Positions 39,786 through 48,136 of a DNA stretch of 64,000 nt are shown here, in pieces. The stretch spans positions 1,426,001 through 1,490,000 of the forward strand of contig NZ_CP154853.1 in assembly GCF_047302405.1 (NCBI RefSeq), given 5' to 3'. Every line of letters begins with the position of its first letter. Position 1 is the stretch's first letter. Below the pieces are notes generated by a model, which did not search any database, was not told where the DNA came from, and was given only the letters and a program-made list of their open reading frames with translations. Source of the stretch: Alkalihalobacillus sp047302405. GTDB lineage: Bacteria > Bacillota > Bacilli > Bacillales > Bacillaceae_D. The position numbers and the translations under genes were made by a program.

Positions 39786-40664
39786 ATGAGTTCTTATTTA
39801 GAAGAAGTTCAAAAGTGGTATGAGGAAAATAAGGAACAAATTATGCAGGAATTACAACTTTTAGAAGGAAGAGAAAAAGAAGAGTTTGTTCAATTATTAG
39901 CTCAAATTGAAACGGCTTTAGTGGAGGAACGAGAAAAGCAACCCGGTGATGAGCAATACGTCTCAGAATTGGTGGCAAAAGTATATACTTTGTCCCAACA
40001 ACATAAACGGGCCGTTCGAGCAGAAGGAAGAGAGCCGCTCGTCCCAATAGGTGGGCATCAACTTCCGCCACTTCCATATAGTTATGATGCATTAGAACCA
40101 TATATCGCAAAGGAAATTATGTATTTACATCATGATAAACATCATCGAAGCTATGTGGATGGACTGAACAAAGCGGAAAATAAGATGAAAGAAGCGAGGC
40201 AAACAGGCGATTTTGATTTAATTAAACATTGGGAGCGAGAAGCAGCTTTCCATGGTGCAGGGCATTATTTACATTCGATCTTTTGGGAGGTTATGGCACC
40301 TGATGGAGGGGGCCAGCCTGAAGGAGCTTTACTTCAAGCAATCGAGCGTGATTTTAGTAGTTTTGAACAAATGAAGGAGCATTTCACAGAAGCGGCTGAT
40401 CAAGTGGAAGGAGGAGGGTGGGTCATGCTCGTTTGGGCACCACGTGCTGGTAGATTAGAAATATTACAAGCGGAAAAGCATCAAAACCTCTCTCAGCAAG
40501 ATATGATTCCGTTATTGGTCCTTGATGTATGGGAGCACGCTTATTATTTACAGTATTTAAATGAGAAAAAGGATTATGTCGAACAATGGTGGAATATCGT
40601 TAACTGGCCGGCTGTTTCAAATCGTTTTCAACAAGCAGAAACAATTCGCTGGAAGTTAGCTTAG
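39786..40664 (+). CDS. sodF: Superoxide dismutase [Fe/Mn] with N-terminal extension, SodF-like
   Basis: A 292-residue protein. Residues 1-80 are an acidic, helical extension not found in ordinary SodA. The dismutase domain starts at HQLPPLPYSYDALEPYI. The metal ligands are visible: His in MYLHHDKHH, His in GAGHYLHSIFW, and Asp and His in LDVWEHAYY. B. subtilis SodF has the same extended design. A strong AGGAGG precedes the ATG. The extension has no known role and no signal peptide is seen, so the enzyme should be cytoplasmic. Confidence 0.9.
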   Translation: MSSYLEEVQKWYEENKEQIMQELQLLEGREKEEFVQLLAQIETALVEEREKQPGDEQYVSELVAKVYTLSQQHKRAVRAEGREPLVPIGGHQLPPLPYSYDALEPYIAKEIMYLHHDKHHRSYVDGLNKAENKMKEARQTGDFDLIKHWEREAAFHGAGHYLHSIFWEVMAPDGGGQPEGALLQAIERDFSSFEQMKEHFTEAADQVEGGGWVMLVWAPRAGRLEILQAEKHQNLSQQDMIPLLVLDVWEHAYYLQYLNEKKDYVEQWWNIVNWPAVSNRFQQAETIRWKLA

Positions 40665-40673
40665 TACATCAAA

Positions 40674-41000
40674 AAAAGTCTCACTTTATGGAATCAGTAA
40701 GACCGCACAGCAACTTTGTAAGACCATTGAAAAATCTCATTGTCACTTTTAATTGGGAAGAATTTCAAACAATTAGGTGATTCATTAGATGAGCGATTTT
40801 GGCTTAAGCAGATTTTTCTTTGACCAAAGCGTAGCCAGCGTAATACCCGGAGACTCCTGCGGGAATAGTGAAACACGAGAGACCTCGCAGCGATTAGTCG
40901 CGAGGAGGCTCTCGGTTCACCCGCGGAACGTGTAGGGTATGGAGCTGGCGAAGTAAGCCGAAGCATCCAAACCTAACTAACAGAACTATTTCAGTGGGGA
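40674..41000. repeat. Interspersed intergenic element, second copy
   Basis: The core at about 40822-40950 shares CGGAGACTCCTGCGGGAA with the copies at 4.06 kb and 58.5-59.0 kb, and contains CCTCGC...GCGAGGAGG and GAGA/TCTC arms that fold on themselves. The borders are weaker than in the first copy: GTCTCAC near 40680 faces GTGGGGAC near 40994. Frames through it are accidental. It occupies the gap between sodF and cls. Confidence 0.55.
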
Positions 41001-41056
41001 CTAAATAAGTAAGGCCGTGTTCTTGAAAGCAACAATGATTAAAAATTTAAAAACAT

Positions 41057-42511
41057 TTACAAAATGGGGGAAAGAAGCCTTGATATCGATTCTTTAAAAC
41101 GAATCCATGTCGAGCGATTATCGTATAATTCCTGTGTTAATTCAAAGGATAATTTCATGTCTTCCTCAAACATTTGAGCTAAATTTTCAGATGTATTTTG
41201 GTCATAAATAAAAGCCGTAACTTCAAAATTTAATTTAAAACTGCGCATATCTATATTTGCTGTACCAACTGCATTGATACTCCGATCAATAATGAGCGTT
41301 TTTGCATGAATGAAACCATTATCATATATATAGATACGTGCTCCTGCTTTTAATAATTCGCCAACATAGGAATAAGTAGCCCAATATACAAATGGATGGT
41401 CGGGCTTATTAGGGATCATCACTTTAACATCGACCCCTGATAGGGCAGCGATTTTTAAAATATCAAATAAAGTTTGATCCGGGATAAAATAAGGAGTTTG
41501 AATCAAAATCGAATCCTTAGCTTGAGCGATCATTTTCACATAGCCATTCTTAATTTGTTCCCATTCAGAGTCGGGACCACTTGAAACGATCTGCATCGGT
41601 GTATTTTCATTTTCTAATTCATCAATAGTTGGAAAATAACGATCCTCGTATTGAATCGCTTTTTTCTTCACAGCTTGATTCCAATCTAAAATAAAACGAG
41701 TCTGGATCGCATGAACGGATTGTCCGAGTATCCGCAAATGTGTGTCTCGCCAGTAACCAAACTTCTCTTTTTTTCCTAAATACTCATTGCCGACATTAAA
41801 ACCACCTAAATAGCCAATTTTCCCATCGATATTAACTAATTTACGATGATTACGATAATTTAAACGCAAATTAATAATCGTGAAGCTAGATGGGAAAAAG
41901 ACCCCGACTTCGCCACCTGCATTCTCGAGCTCAGCAAGATGTTTTTTACGAAGCTTTCTAGAACCTAAATCATCATATAACAATCGAACGGTAACTCCTT
42001 GGGCTGCTTTTTTAGTTAATAATTTAATGAGCTTTTTCCCGAGATCATCATTTTTAAAAATATAATATTGAATATGAATAAATGAGGTTGCCCTATCGAT
42101 GTCCTCAAATAAAGTGTTAAACTTTTCCTTTCCATCGTAATAAATATCGATATGATTTTTTTTCGTTAACAAGGCATCGTTATTCATTAAATGCATAAAA
42201 ATTAAATCACGATTTTGTTCGACCATCTCATTTCGAAACGTAAATTTAGGATCTTGTAATTGCTCTTTTTGTTCCAAAATTGAACTTTCTAATCCGATTT
42301 TTTTTATGCCCTCCCAATAAAAAAGTTTACTCCTCGTTAAGTTTTGGCCTAACAATAAATAAATGACAAAACCTAAAAAAGGAATAAAGTAAAGGACAAG
42401 TAACCAAGCCCATGTGGCAGCTGGATCCTTTCTCTCAATAAAAATGAGAATAGTCGCAAAGATGAAATTTGTAATAAAAAGGATAATAACAAAAGTTGAA
42501 ACGATGTCCAT
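41057..42511 (-). CDS. cls: Cardiolipin synthase
   Basis: A 484-residue phospholipase D-superfamily enzyme. Two N-terminal membrane helices (residues about 5-25 and 35-55) are followed by two HKD motifs, HRKLVNIDGKIGYLGGFN and HAKTLIIDRSINAVGTAN. It joins two phosphatidylglycerol molecules to cardiolipin at the membrane. Length fits Bacillus ClsA/YwnE-type enzymes. Monocistronic; 145 bp separate it from the next gene on the same strand. Confidence 0.93.
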   Translation of the reverse strand: MDIVSTFVIILFITNFIFATILIFIERKDPAATWAWLLVLYFIPFLGFVIYLLLGQNLTRSKLFYWEGIKKIGLESSILEQKEQLQDPKFTFRNEMVEQNRDLIFMHLMNNDALLTKKNHIDIYYDGKEKFNTLFEDIDRATSFIHIQYYIFKNDDLGKKLIKLLTKKAAQGVTVRLLYDDLGSRKLRKKHLAELENAGGEVGVFFPSSFTIINLRLNYRNHRKLVNIDGKIGYLGGFNVGNEYLGKKEKFGYWRDTHLRILGQSVHAIQTRFILDWNQAVKKKAIQYEDRYFPTIDELENENTPMQIVSSGPDSEWEQIKNGYVKMIAQAKDSILIQTPYFIPDQTLFDILKIAALSGVDVKVMIPNKPDHPFVYWATYSYVGELLKAGARIYIYDNGFIHAKTLIIDRSINAVGTANIDMRSFKLNFEVTAFIYDQNTSENLAQMFEEDMKLSFELTQELYDNRSTWIRFKESISRLLSPIL

Positions 42512-42645
42512 TATCTACCTACCTACACATTCTGACATGAAAGCTTAAACAACCTATTTATTAATGAAAGTTTTGCTTCCATTCTATAATAACCGATCCA
42601 TAGGAAGGATGAAATTGATTTCCCTTATTTCACCATAATTTTGGT

Positions 42646-43326
42646 TCAAAACGTTTGAATTTCAAACCCTTCATTTGGAACCCAATCAGCATATAAAACT
42701 GCTTTTGGCCCAGCAATGCCTTGATTCGTTAACTCATCTAAGAGCCAAGATTCCTTTTTGTGTAAAAAATCTAAACTATCGTAAATGATTTCCCCATCCA
42801 TTATTAAAACAATGGGTAAGTTGACACTTTTAGCAGGGATTTTTAAATCTTCATTTGTTGGGGTGTCAAAACGATATTTTTTCATTACGCTGACTGTTCC
42901 ATTTGTTTCCAAAATTCCGTTTTGTACTTCACGAATCGAAAAGACATCTTTTTCTCTTAATAAATGCTGTAATTGATTAAGATCAAGTTTATTCTTTTTT
43001 AGTTCTTCATATTGGATTTGACCATTCGTAATAATTAAGGAAGGTTTTCCTTCTAAGATTGACCTCGATTCTCTAATTTTTTGTGTAATCATCTCAATAA
43101 AGAAAATTAAAGTGCCCCAAAATACAATCGCATAAAGCACATAATGAAGACCGATTGATGGATCGTAAATCGCATTCCCGACTAATTCCCCTAGAACGAG
43201 AGCAGAAATAAAGTCAAAAGGAGTCAATTGAGTAATCTGATTTTTGCCTAAAAACTTTGTTAAAACTAACAAGGCGAAGAAGCCAACAAATAATTCGATC
43301 GTTAACGATGCAAAGTTCGTATTCAT
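42646..43326 (-). CDS. DUF421 (YetF-like) membrane protein
   Basis: A 226-residue protein. Three transmembrane helices lie in the first 75 residues, with the family motif FDFISALVLGELVGNAIYDPSI. Two small soluble domains follow, containing LIITNGQIQYEELKKNKLDLNQLQHLLREKDVFSIREVQNGILETNG and VLYADWVPNEGFEIQTF. The family occurs in spore-formers, often in several copies; its role is unclear. It is divergent from the spoVA-2mob-like operon 225 bp away and may share a regulatory region with it. Confidence 0.85.
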   Translation of the reverse strand: MNTNFASLTIELFVGFFALLVLTKFLGKNQITQLTPFDFISALVLGELVGNAIYDPSIGLHYVLYAIVFWGTLIFFIEMITQKIRESRSILEGKPSLIITNGQIQYEELKKNKLDLNQLQHLLREKDVFSIREVQNGILETNGTVSVMKKYRFDTPTNEDLKIPAKSVNLPIVLIMDGEIIYDSLDFLHKKESWLLDELTNQGIAGPKAVLYADWVPNEGFEIQTF

Positions 43327-43550
43327 AATGAAAACACCTGTCCTTAACTGTGATTAATCACCGATACTAAACGAAATAAATCATTCTTTATTTGTAGTGT
43401 CTTTCAAAATGGGCCCAATTATATTGGAAAGTTATTCTTACCCTTTTTAATGAAATGATCTGGTTTACAAAAATTGTAACTAATAGTTTGGCGGCAAAAT
43501 CAAATCATAACAATGAAAGGCATTCTGATTTTGAAGGAGGAGTTTAATTC

Positions 43551-43754
43551 ATGACTGTAATCGCAAAAATGCAACAAACGGTGGCTGGTTTAAAAAGTGC
43601 TCAAGCAAGTTTAGAAACTTTTTCTTTAGAAACCGATAATCAACAAGCAAAACAGCTTTATAAACAAATGGCCCAGCAAACTCAAACGATTGTTGATAAT
43701 TTAGAGCCGCGCGTTGAACAAGTGATGCAAGAAGAACCACAATATCGGCAGTAA
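43551..43754 (+). CDS. DUF1657 protein, first gene of spoVA-2mob-like operon
   Basis: A 67-residue, fully helical, Gln-rich protein (VAGLKSAQASLETFSLETDNQQAKQLYKQMAQQTQTIV). It matches DUF1657, a domain found almost only in spore-formers. A related copy is the gene at 46139, and a third is fused to the C-terminus of the protein at 46363. AAGGAGGAG precedes the ATG. DUF1657 heads the spoVA-2mob operon described in heat-resistant Bacillus spores; the function of the domain alone is unknown. Confidence 0.88.
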   Translation: MTVIAKMQQTVAGLKSAQASLETFSLETDNQQAKQLYKQMAQQTQTIVDNLEPRVEQVMQEEPQYRQ

Positions 43755-43839
43755 TAAATTGGGCTCCCATAAGGTTATTTAAACGACCTTATGGGAAAAC
43801 CCAAATTCTACATAAATAAAAATGGAGTGTAGGGATAAA

Positions 43840-44274
43840 ATGAAAAAAATAATGATTCCATTATTTGTACTTATCGTTTTGATAAGTGGGTGCCAAAATC
43901 TTTCAGTCAATGAGCCAACAACCCAATCATTAATAGTCGAAAATGACACTTTTGATCAAACGAAAGCGAATGAAAGTAAAAAAACATTAATGAAGATGAA
44001 TGAAATAATTGAAGTTCATGCGGTTTCTTTTGAAGACAAAATTTATGTGGCCCCAAAAGTGAAACAATTTTCTCGGTTTCGTTTAAAGGAAATTAGAAAA
44101 GAAGGTTTTGACAAAATAAAGGAGCGATACTCAGAAGATGAAATCCATGTCTCAACAGATAGAAAAGTTTATATGGAGCTTGAGAAACTAGAGAAAGAAC
44201 TAAAAAATGAGACGATCAAGGAAAAGGATTTAAAAGAGAAAGTAAGGAAAATTGAAAAATATATGAAAGGATAG
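43840..44274 (+). CDS. YhcN/YlaJ-family spore lipoprotein
   Basis: A 144-residue lipoprotein starting at ATG 43840, with a signal peptide (KKIMIPLFVLIVLISGC, lipobox LISGC, Cys18). The mature part is charged and helical (RLKEIRKEGFDKIKERYSEDEIHVSTDRKVYMELEKLEKELK), as in YhcN/YlaJ proteins of the inner spore membrane. An 18-nt longer frame lacks support. Its place between DUF1657 and spoVAC is exactly that in spoVA-2mob operons. Confidence 0.82.
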   Translation: MKKIMIPLFVLIVLISGCQNLSVNEPTTQSLIVENDTFDQTKANESKKTLMKMNEIIEVHAVSFEDKIYVAPKVKQFSRFRLKEIRKEGFDKIKERYSEDEIHVSTDRKVYMELEKLEKELKNETIKEKDLKEKVRKIEKYMKG

Positions 44275-44285
44275 AAGGTGATTTC

Positions 44286-44765
44286 ATGTCAAATAGTAAA
44301 CAAAAACAATCAACGCCAACCCAACAAGCATACCAAGCCGTCGCCAAAAGATATGAGATCAAAAGACCAGTCGTAAAAAACTGCATCCGAGCCTTTCTTG
44401 TTGGTGGATTTATTTGCATTATCGGGCAAGCATTAAACATTATGTTTTATACGTTTTTTGATTTTACAGAACGAACGGCTGGTAATCCGACAGTAGCAGT
44501 CTTGATTTTTCTTGCTGCTTTATTTACTGGTTTAGGGGTGTATGACCGCTTTGCTCAATTTTCTGGTGCAGGGACGGCTGTTCCAGTTACTGGTTTTGCC
44601 AATTCAATTGCTTCAGCTGCGATTGAACACCGTACAGAAGGACTGGTGCTTGGTGTCGGTGGAAATATGTTTAAATTAGCAGGTTCGGTGATCGTTTTCG
44701 GTACGTTTGCGGCTTTTGTCATAGCTCTTATAAAAACGATTTTAATTAATTGGGGAGGGTTATGA
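44286..44765 (+). CDS. spoVAC: Stage V sporulation protein AC
   Basis: A 159-residue membrane protein. A basic N-terminus (about 35 residues) is followed by four helices: CIRAFLVGGFICIIGQALNIMF, then GNPTVAVLIFLAALFTGLGVYD, the GAGTAVPVTGFANSIASAAIEHR loop and LAGSVIVFGTFAAFVIAL. SpoVAC is the mechanosensitive channel component of the SpoVA system that moves Ca-dipicolinate into the forespore and releases it at germination. It precedes spoVAD by 1 bp. Confidence 0.94.
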   Translation: MSNSKQKQSTPTQQAYQAVAKRYEIKRPVVKNCIRAFLVGGFICIIGQALNIMFYTFFDFTERTAGNPTVAVLIFLAALFTGLGVYDRFAQFSGAGTAVPVTGFANSIASAAIEHRTEGLVLGVGGNMFKLAGSVIVFGTFAAFVIALIKTILINWGGL

Positions 44766-44766
44766 A

Positions 44767-45783
44767 ATGTTGAAAGGTCATCAATCATGGGTATTTGAAA
44801 AAAAGCCAGTTATTATTTCGACAGGGACGGTCGCAGGACCATTTGAGGCAAATGGAGCGATTGCTCGTGATTTTGATAAACTTCACGATGATTTGTGGTT
44901 AGGAGAGGATTCCTATGAAAAGGCCCAAAAAGTTTTAATTGAAGAGGCGGTCCAAATAGCGATTGAAAAAGAGAAGTTAACGAAGGAACAAATTACTTTT
45001 ATGATGGCCGGAGATTTAGTCAATCAACTCACACCATCTTCATTTGCGGGACGAACACTTTCAATTCCTTACATCGGTTTATTTGGTGCTTGTTCGACTT
45101 CGATGGAAGGCTTAGCCCTGGCGTCATTTATTATTAACAATGAGGGAGCGAACTATATTGCCACGGTGGCTTCAAGTCATAATACCGCAACTGAAAAGCA
45201 GTTTCGTTATCCGACCGAATATGGTAGTCAAAAACCACCGACCTCACAATGGACGGCAACAGCAGCGGGAGCAGCTATAGTCGCCAAAGAAGGAAATGGA
45301 CCGGTCGTTACCTCAGCTACCATTGGCAAAGTCATTGATATGGGAATTTCTGATCCGTTTAATATGGGGGCGGCAATGGCACCTGCTGCCGTTGATACAA
45401 TAGAAGCACATTTTCGCGATCTTGAACTTCCATTTGATCATTATGACTTAATTGTCAGTGGTGATTTAGGGAAAATAGGACTTGGTATTACGAGAGAATT
45501 GTTAAAAGAGAAAAATATGGACTATACAAAGGAACAATTCCAAGATTGTGGACTTTTAATTTATCGTGAAGGTCAACCGGTTTTAGCAGGTGGAAGTGGC
45601 CCAGGCTGTTCAGCATCGGTTGTTTATGGACATTTATTAAATCGAATGAAACGTGGCGAATTTAAACGTATTTTAGTTGTAGCGACTGGTGCCTTACTAT
45701 CTCCACTTTCTTTTCAGCAAAAAGAGTCGATTCCAACAATTGCACATGCTGTATCCATTGAAGCGGGAGGTGTGATGTTTTGA
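44767..45783 (+). CDS. spoVAD: Stage V sporulation protein AD
   Basis: A 338-residue soluble protein of thiolase-like fold, with SLSIPYIGLFGACSTSMEGLALASF, SSHNTATEKQFRYPTEYG and GGSGPGCSASVVYGH. In B. subtilis SpoVAD binds dipicolinic acid on the outer face of the inner spore membrane. Full length. Its GTG ATG TTT TGA end overlaps the TTG start of spoVAE, so the three spoVA genes are tightly coupled. Confidence 0.94.
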   Translation: MLKGHQSWVFEKKPVIISTGTVAGPFEANGAIARDFDKLHDDLWLGEDSYEKAQKVLIEEAVQIAIEKEKLTKEQITFMMAGDLVNQLTPSSFAGRTLSIPYIGLFGACSTSMEGLALASFIINNEGANYIATVASSHNTATEKQFRYPTEYGSQKPPTSQWTATAAGAAIVAKEGNGPVVTSATIGKVIDMGISDPFNMGAAMAPAAVDTIEAHFRDLELPFDHYDLIVSGDLGKIGLGITRELLKEKNMDYTKEQFQDCGLLIYREGQPVLAGGSGPGCSASVVYGHLLNRMKRGEFKRILVVATGALLSPLSFQQKESIPTIAHAVSIEAGGVMF

Positions 45784-46130
45784 TCTTTTTGTGGGCGTTT
45801 CTTGTAGGTGGTCTCATTTGTGTCATTGGTCAATTATTAATGGACGTAGCGAAATTAACACCAGCTCATACGATGACAGCCTTGGTTGTAACGGGAGCCG
45901 TGCTCGATGGGTTAGGGTTATATGAACCGTTAATCGATTTTGCCGGTGCTGGAGCGACCGTACCGATTACGAGTTTTGGGAATTCTTTAGTTCATGGGGC
46001 GATGGCAGAAGCGGAAGTAAATGGATTGATTGGTGTTATTACAGGCATTTTTGAAGTGACAAGTGCAGGTATTTCGGCGGCGATTATTTTCGGGTTTATG
46101 GCGGCCTTAATTTTTAAACCAAAAGGATAG
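45780..46130 (+). CDS. spoVAE: Stage V sporulation protein AE (AEb type)
   Basis: A 116-residue membrane protein with four hydrophobic segments. Motifs are FLVGGLICVIGQLLMDV, GLGLYEPLIDFAGAGATVPITSFGNSLVHGAM and the C-terminal GISAAIIFGFMAALIFKP. It is homologous in its loop to SpoVAC. The TTG start overlaps the spoVAD stop; GGAGG is 9 nt upstream. It corresponds to SpoVAEb, the membrane half of the SpoVAE pair; no SpoVAEa or SpoVAF gene follows, again as in the spoVA-2mob form. Confidence 0.92.
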   Translation: MIFLWAFLVGGLICVIGQLLMDVAKLTPAHTMTALVVTGAVLDGLGLYEPLIDFAGAGATVPITSFGNSLVHGAMAEAEVNGLIGVITGIFEVTSAGISAAIIFGFMAALIFKPKG

Positions 46131-46138
46131 GTGAGAAC

Positions 46139-46345
46139 ATGACAGTGGCAAGTCAAGTTAAAGGAACGTTAGCTTCATTAAAAGGGGTCGAGGCAACTCT
46201 AATGACCATTTCATTACAGGCTGAGGGTCATGATAAAAGGAATCGATTTCATCAAGCAAGTTTAAAAACAAAAACAGTGATTCATGAATTAGAAAAAAGA
46301 GTAGCAGAGCTAGAAAGACAAGAGCCTCAATATAAAGGGAATTAA
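46139..46345 (+). CDS. DUF1657 protein, second copy
   Basis: A 68-residue helical protein (QVKGTLASLKGVEATLMTISLQAEGHDKRNRFHQASLKTKTVIHELEKRVAELERQEPQYKGN). It aligns along its whole length with the protein at 43551, including the EPQY end. It lies 8 bp after spoVAE and 17 bp before the 2Duf gene, with the ATG behind a weak AGGTGAGA. Duplication within one operon followed by divergence is likely. Confidence 0.85.
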   Translation: MTVASQVKGTLASLKGVEATLMTISLQAEGHDKRNRFHQASLKTKTVIHELEKRVAELERQEPQYKGN

Positions 46346-46362
46346 GGAAAGGAGGGTTCATC

Positions 46363-47211
46363 ATGCCAGGGTGGGTCGAGATAATCGTACGGTCCATGGT
46401 TGCGATTATTATATTATACATCGTGTCCAAAATCATTGTTAAAAAGCCGATGGGGGAAAGCTCGTTTTTTGAATTTGCTTTATTAACTAGTATTGTTATT
46501 ATTGCTGCTATAAGTGCAACGATGCTTTCTATACCATCTGCTTTGGCTTTTACGGCCTTAATTGTATGGTCAACGGTTACAGCTTTAATCTATTATTTGT
46601 CTGTAAAAAGCGCAAAGTTTCGAGTCTTGTTATTTGGCAAAGGGACACCTGTTATTCAAGGGGGTAAAATCCTTGAAGATGCTTTAAATAAGCAGCATAT
46701 AACAGGGGATGAGCTTTTGAGAAAACTACGTAAAAAAGATGTCTTTCAATTTGCTGATGTTGAATTCGCTATGCTCGAAACAAATGGTGAACTAAATGTT
46801 TTATTAAAGGAAGACAAAAAGCAAGCAGTGGCTAGAAGCAGTACGAAAAAAAATAAACAGCCAGAAACCGTCGTCGCTGACGGCCGAATTCTTGACCAAA
46901 ATCTCGGGAATCGTGGTTTAAACCGCGATTGGCTTCAAACAGAGTTAGCCAAACAAGATGTCTCACTAGAAAGTGTTTTCCTAGCCCAAATTGATGCGAA
47001 TGGAGACCTCTATGTTGATTTATTTGATGATAGTTTACAACAGCAGGATCCTGTGACCATACCTTTATTAAAAGCTACTATGCAAAAAATTCAAGCAGAT
47101 TTACAACTTTATTCATTAGATACTGATAACCAGACGGCTAAAGAAATGTTTAAAAGGTGTGCAGAGCAAATAAATGAAGCTTATTTAGAGATTGAACGAG
47201 ATTTGCGGTAA
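46363..47211 (+). CDS. 2duf: 2Duf protein: DUF421 fused to DUF1657
   Basis: A 282-residue fusion. Residues 1-75 hold three membrane helices of DUF421 (SMVAIIILYIVSKIIVKKPMGESSFFEFALLTSIVI). Two soluble subdomains follow, containing LLRKLRKKDVFQFADVEFAMLETNGELNVLL and LQTELAKQDVSLESVFLAQIDANGDLYVDLFDD. From about residue 226 a DUF1657 domain begins (LLKATMQKIQADLQLYSLDTDNQTAKEMFKRC), closely matching the gene at 43551. This is the architecture named 2Duf in spoVA-2mob operons, where it raises wet-heat resistance of spores and lowers inner-membrane permeability. AAAGGAGGG precedes the ATG. Confidence 0.9.
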   Translation: MPGWVEIIVRSMVAIIILYIVSKIIVKKPMGESSFFEFALLTSIVIIAAISATMLSIPSALAFTALIVWSTVTALIYYLSVKSAKFRVLLFGKGTPVIQGGKILEDALNKQHITGDELLRKLRKKDVFQFADVEFAMLETNGELNVLLKEDKKQAVARSSTKKNKQPETVVADGRILDQNLGNRGLNRDWLQTELAKQDVSLESVFLAQIDANGDLYVDLFDDSLQQQDPVTIPLLKATMQKIQADLQLYSLDTDNQTAKEMFKRCAEQINEAYLEIERDLR

Positions 47212-47248
47212 TCAAATTCAATTAATGCTGAATTAATTGAATTTGATT
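47210..47248. terminator. 17-bp perfect hairpin between convergent genes
   Basis: AATCAAATTCAATTAAT (47210-47226) and its exact complement (47232-47248) flank a 5-nt loop. It contains the stop of 2Duf and the C-terminal codons of the minus-strand DUF421 gene. There is no T-run, so termination is plausible but not certain. Confidence 0.5.
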
Positions 47249-47938
47249 ATCCTCCCGTGTATAGGAGAGATGGAGTTCACCTTTGCCGTTCAATGTGCAA
47301 AGAAAAACATCTTCAAGACGGATAACGCCTCTTTCTTCTACATAATTTCTAATTCTCTCTTCAGTGATCCCGAGCTTTTCCATGATTTCTAATTGAAACG
47401 TACCATCAAGAATAACAGGGTACGAAATGCCACTCGATTTTTGTTGTAAATCCATATCTTCTAAAGCCGGAGTTGCTTTCTCAGGCTTTTTTTGAACGCT
47501 TATATCCCCATTTGCTTCAATAATGCCTAATTCAACATCTTCAATATCAAAAATGCCTTTTTGTCTCAGTAATTGTAAAATATTATCGATTGAATAACGA
47601 ATTGATTCAATATTACCTGCTAATAATTTTCCTTTTTGGATCACGACTGTTGGCTCAAATGTAATCCATTTTCCGAACTTTCGATTTTTAATTAAAAGTC
47701 TCGCTGTGAATTTTTGAAAGAGAGCGATAACAATGATCGCAAATGCGGTATGAATATGGGGAATACTAGGATCGGCAATGTCTGCCCCTGCTACAGAAGC
47801 TAAGCTCATAACAATAAGAAAATCAAAGATAGGCAATTCCCCAATAGAACGTTTGCCCATCACTAATGTAACGACTAAAAGAAGTGGGAATATCGAAAAA
47901 ATACGAATTAAGACAATAGCTAGTTCCTGAATTAACAT
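47222..47938 (-). CDS. DUF421 membrane protein, convergent with 2Duf
   Basis: A 238-residue protein. I start at ATG 47938, with GAGGGATG upstream; an ATG 15 nt further up sits on AAGGAG and is too close to it. Three helices (IVLIRIFSIFPLLLVVTLVMG, FDFLIVMSLASVAGADIADPS, IHTAFAIIVIALF) precede soluble domains with PTVVIQKGKLLAGNIESIRYSIDNILQLLRQKGIFDIEDVELGIIEANG. Like the gene at 42646 it lacks DUF1657. Together with 2Duf there are three DUF421 proteins within 5.3 kb. Confidence 0.85.
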   Translation of the reverse strand: MLIQELAIVLIRIFSIFPLLLVVTLVMGKRSIGELPIFDFLIVMSLASVAGADIADPSIPHIHTAFAIIVIALFQKFTARLLIKNRKFGKWITFEPTVVIQKGKLLAGNIESIRYSIDNILQLLRQKGIFDIEDVELGIIEANGDISVQKKPEKATPALEDMDLQQKSSGISYPVILDGTFQLEIMEKLGITEERIRNYVEERGVIRLEDVFLCTLNGKGELHLSYTREDNQIQLIQH

Positions 47939-48022
47939 AATGGCATCCCTCATACTCCTTTTCCATAATATAACTTTTAGTATGTTCGATTCGATAATCT
48001 CTTAAACGAAATTTTGAAAAAT

Positions 48023-48051
48023 GTCATAACAATCGTTGTCCCGCATACATT
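48023..48051 (+). promoter_or_regulatory. Sigma-E-type promoter of dacB
   Basis: GTCATAAC (48023-48030), 13 nt and CATACATT (48044-48051) fit the mother-cell sigma-E consensus (GTCATATT, 13-15 nt, CATACAAT). B. subtilis dacB is also sigma-E dependent. Confidence 0.75.
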
Positions 48052-48136
48052 TTGTTAAGAGGAGACATGCTCTCTTTATAAAAGCGTTCCTTAATCAAAA
48101 TAAAACTATTACTTGAAAGGGATTGTGGGTGATTGG

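Noticed and set aside
40694..40966. Minus-strand frame of 90 codons after sodF
   Set aside because: It lies in the interspersed GC-rich repeat; composition is repeat-like and there is no start signal.
43475..43512. Sigma-G promoter before the spoVA-2mob-like operon
   Set aside because: CATAACA (43506-43512) has no acceptable -35 at 17-18 nt; the candidates TGTAAC and TAATA lie 25 and 20 nt away.
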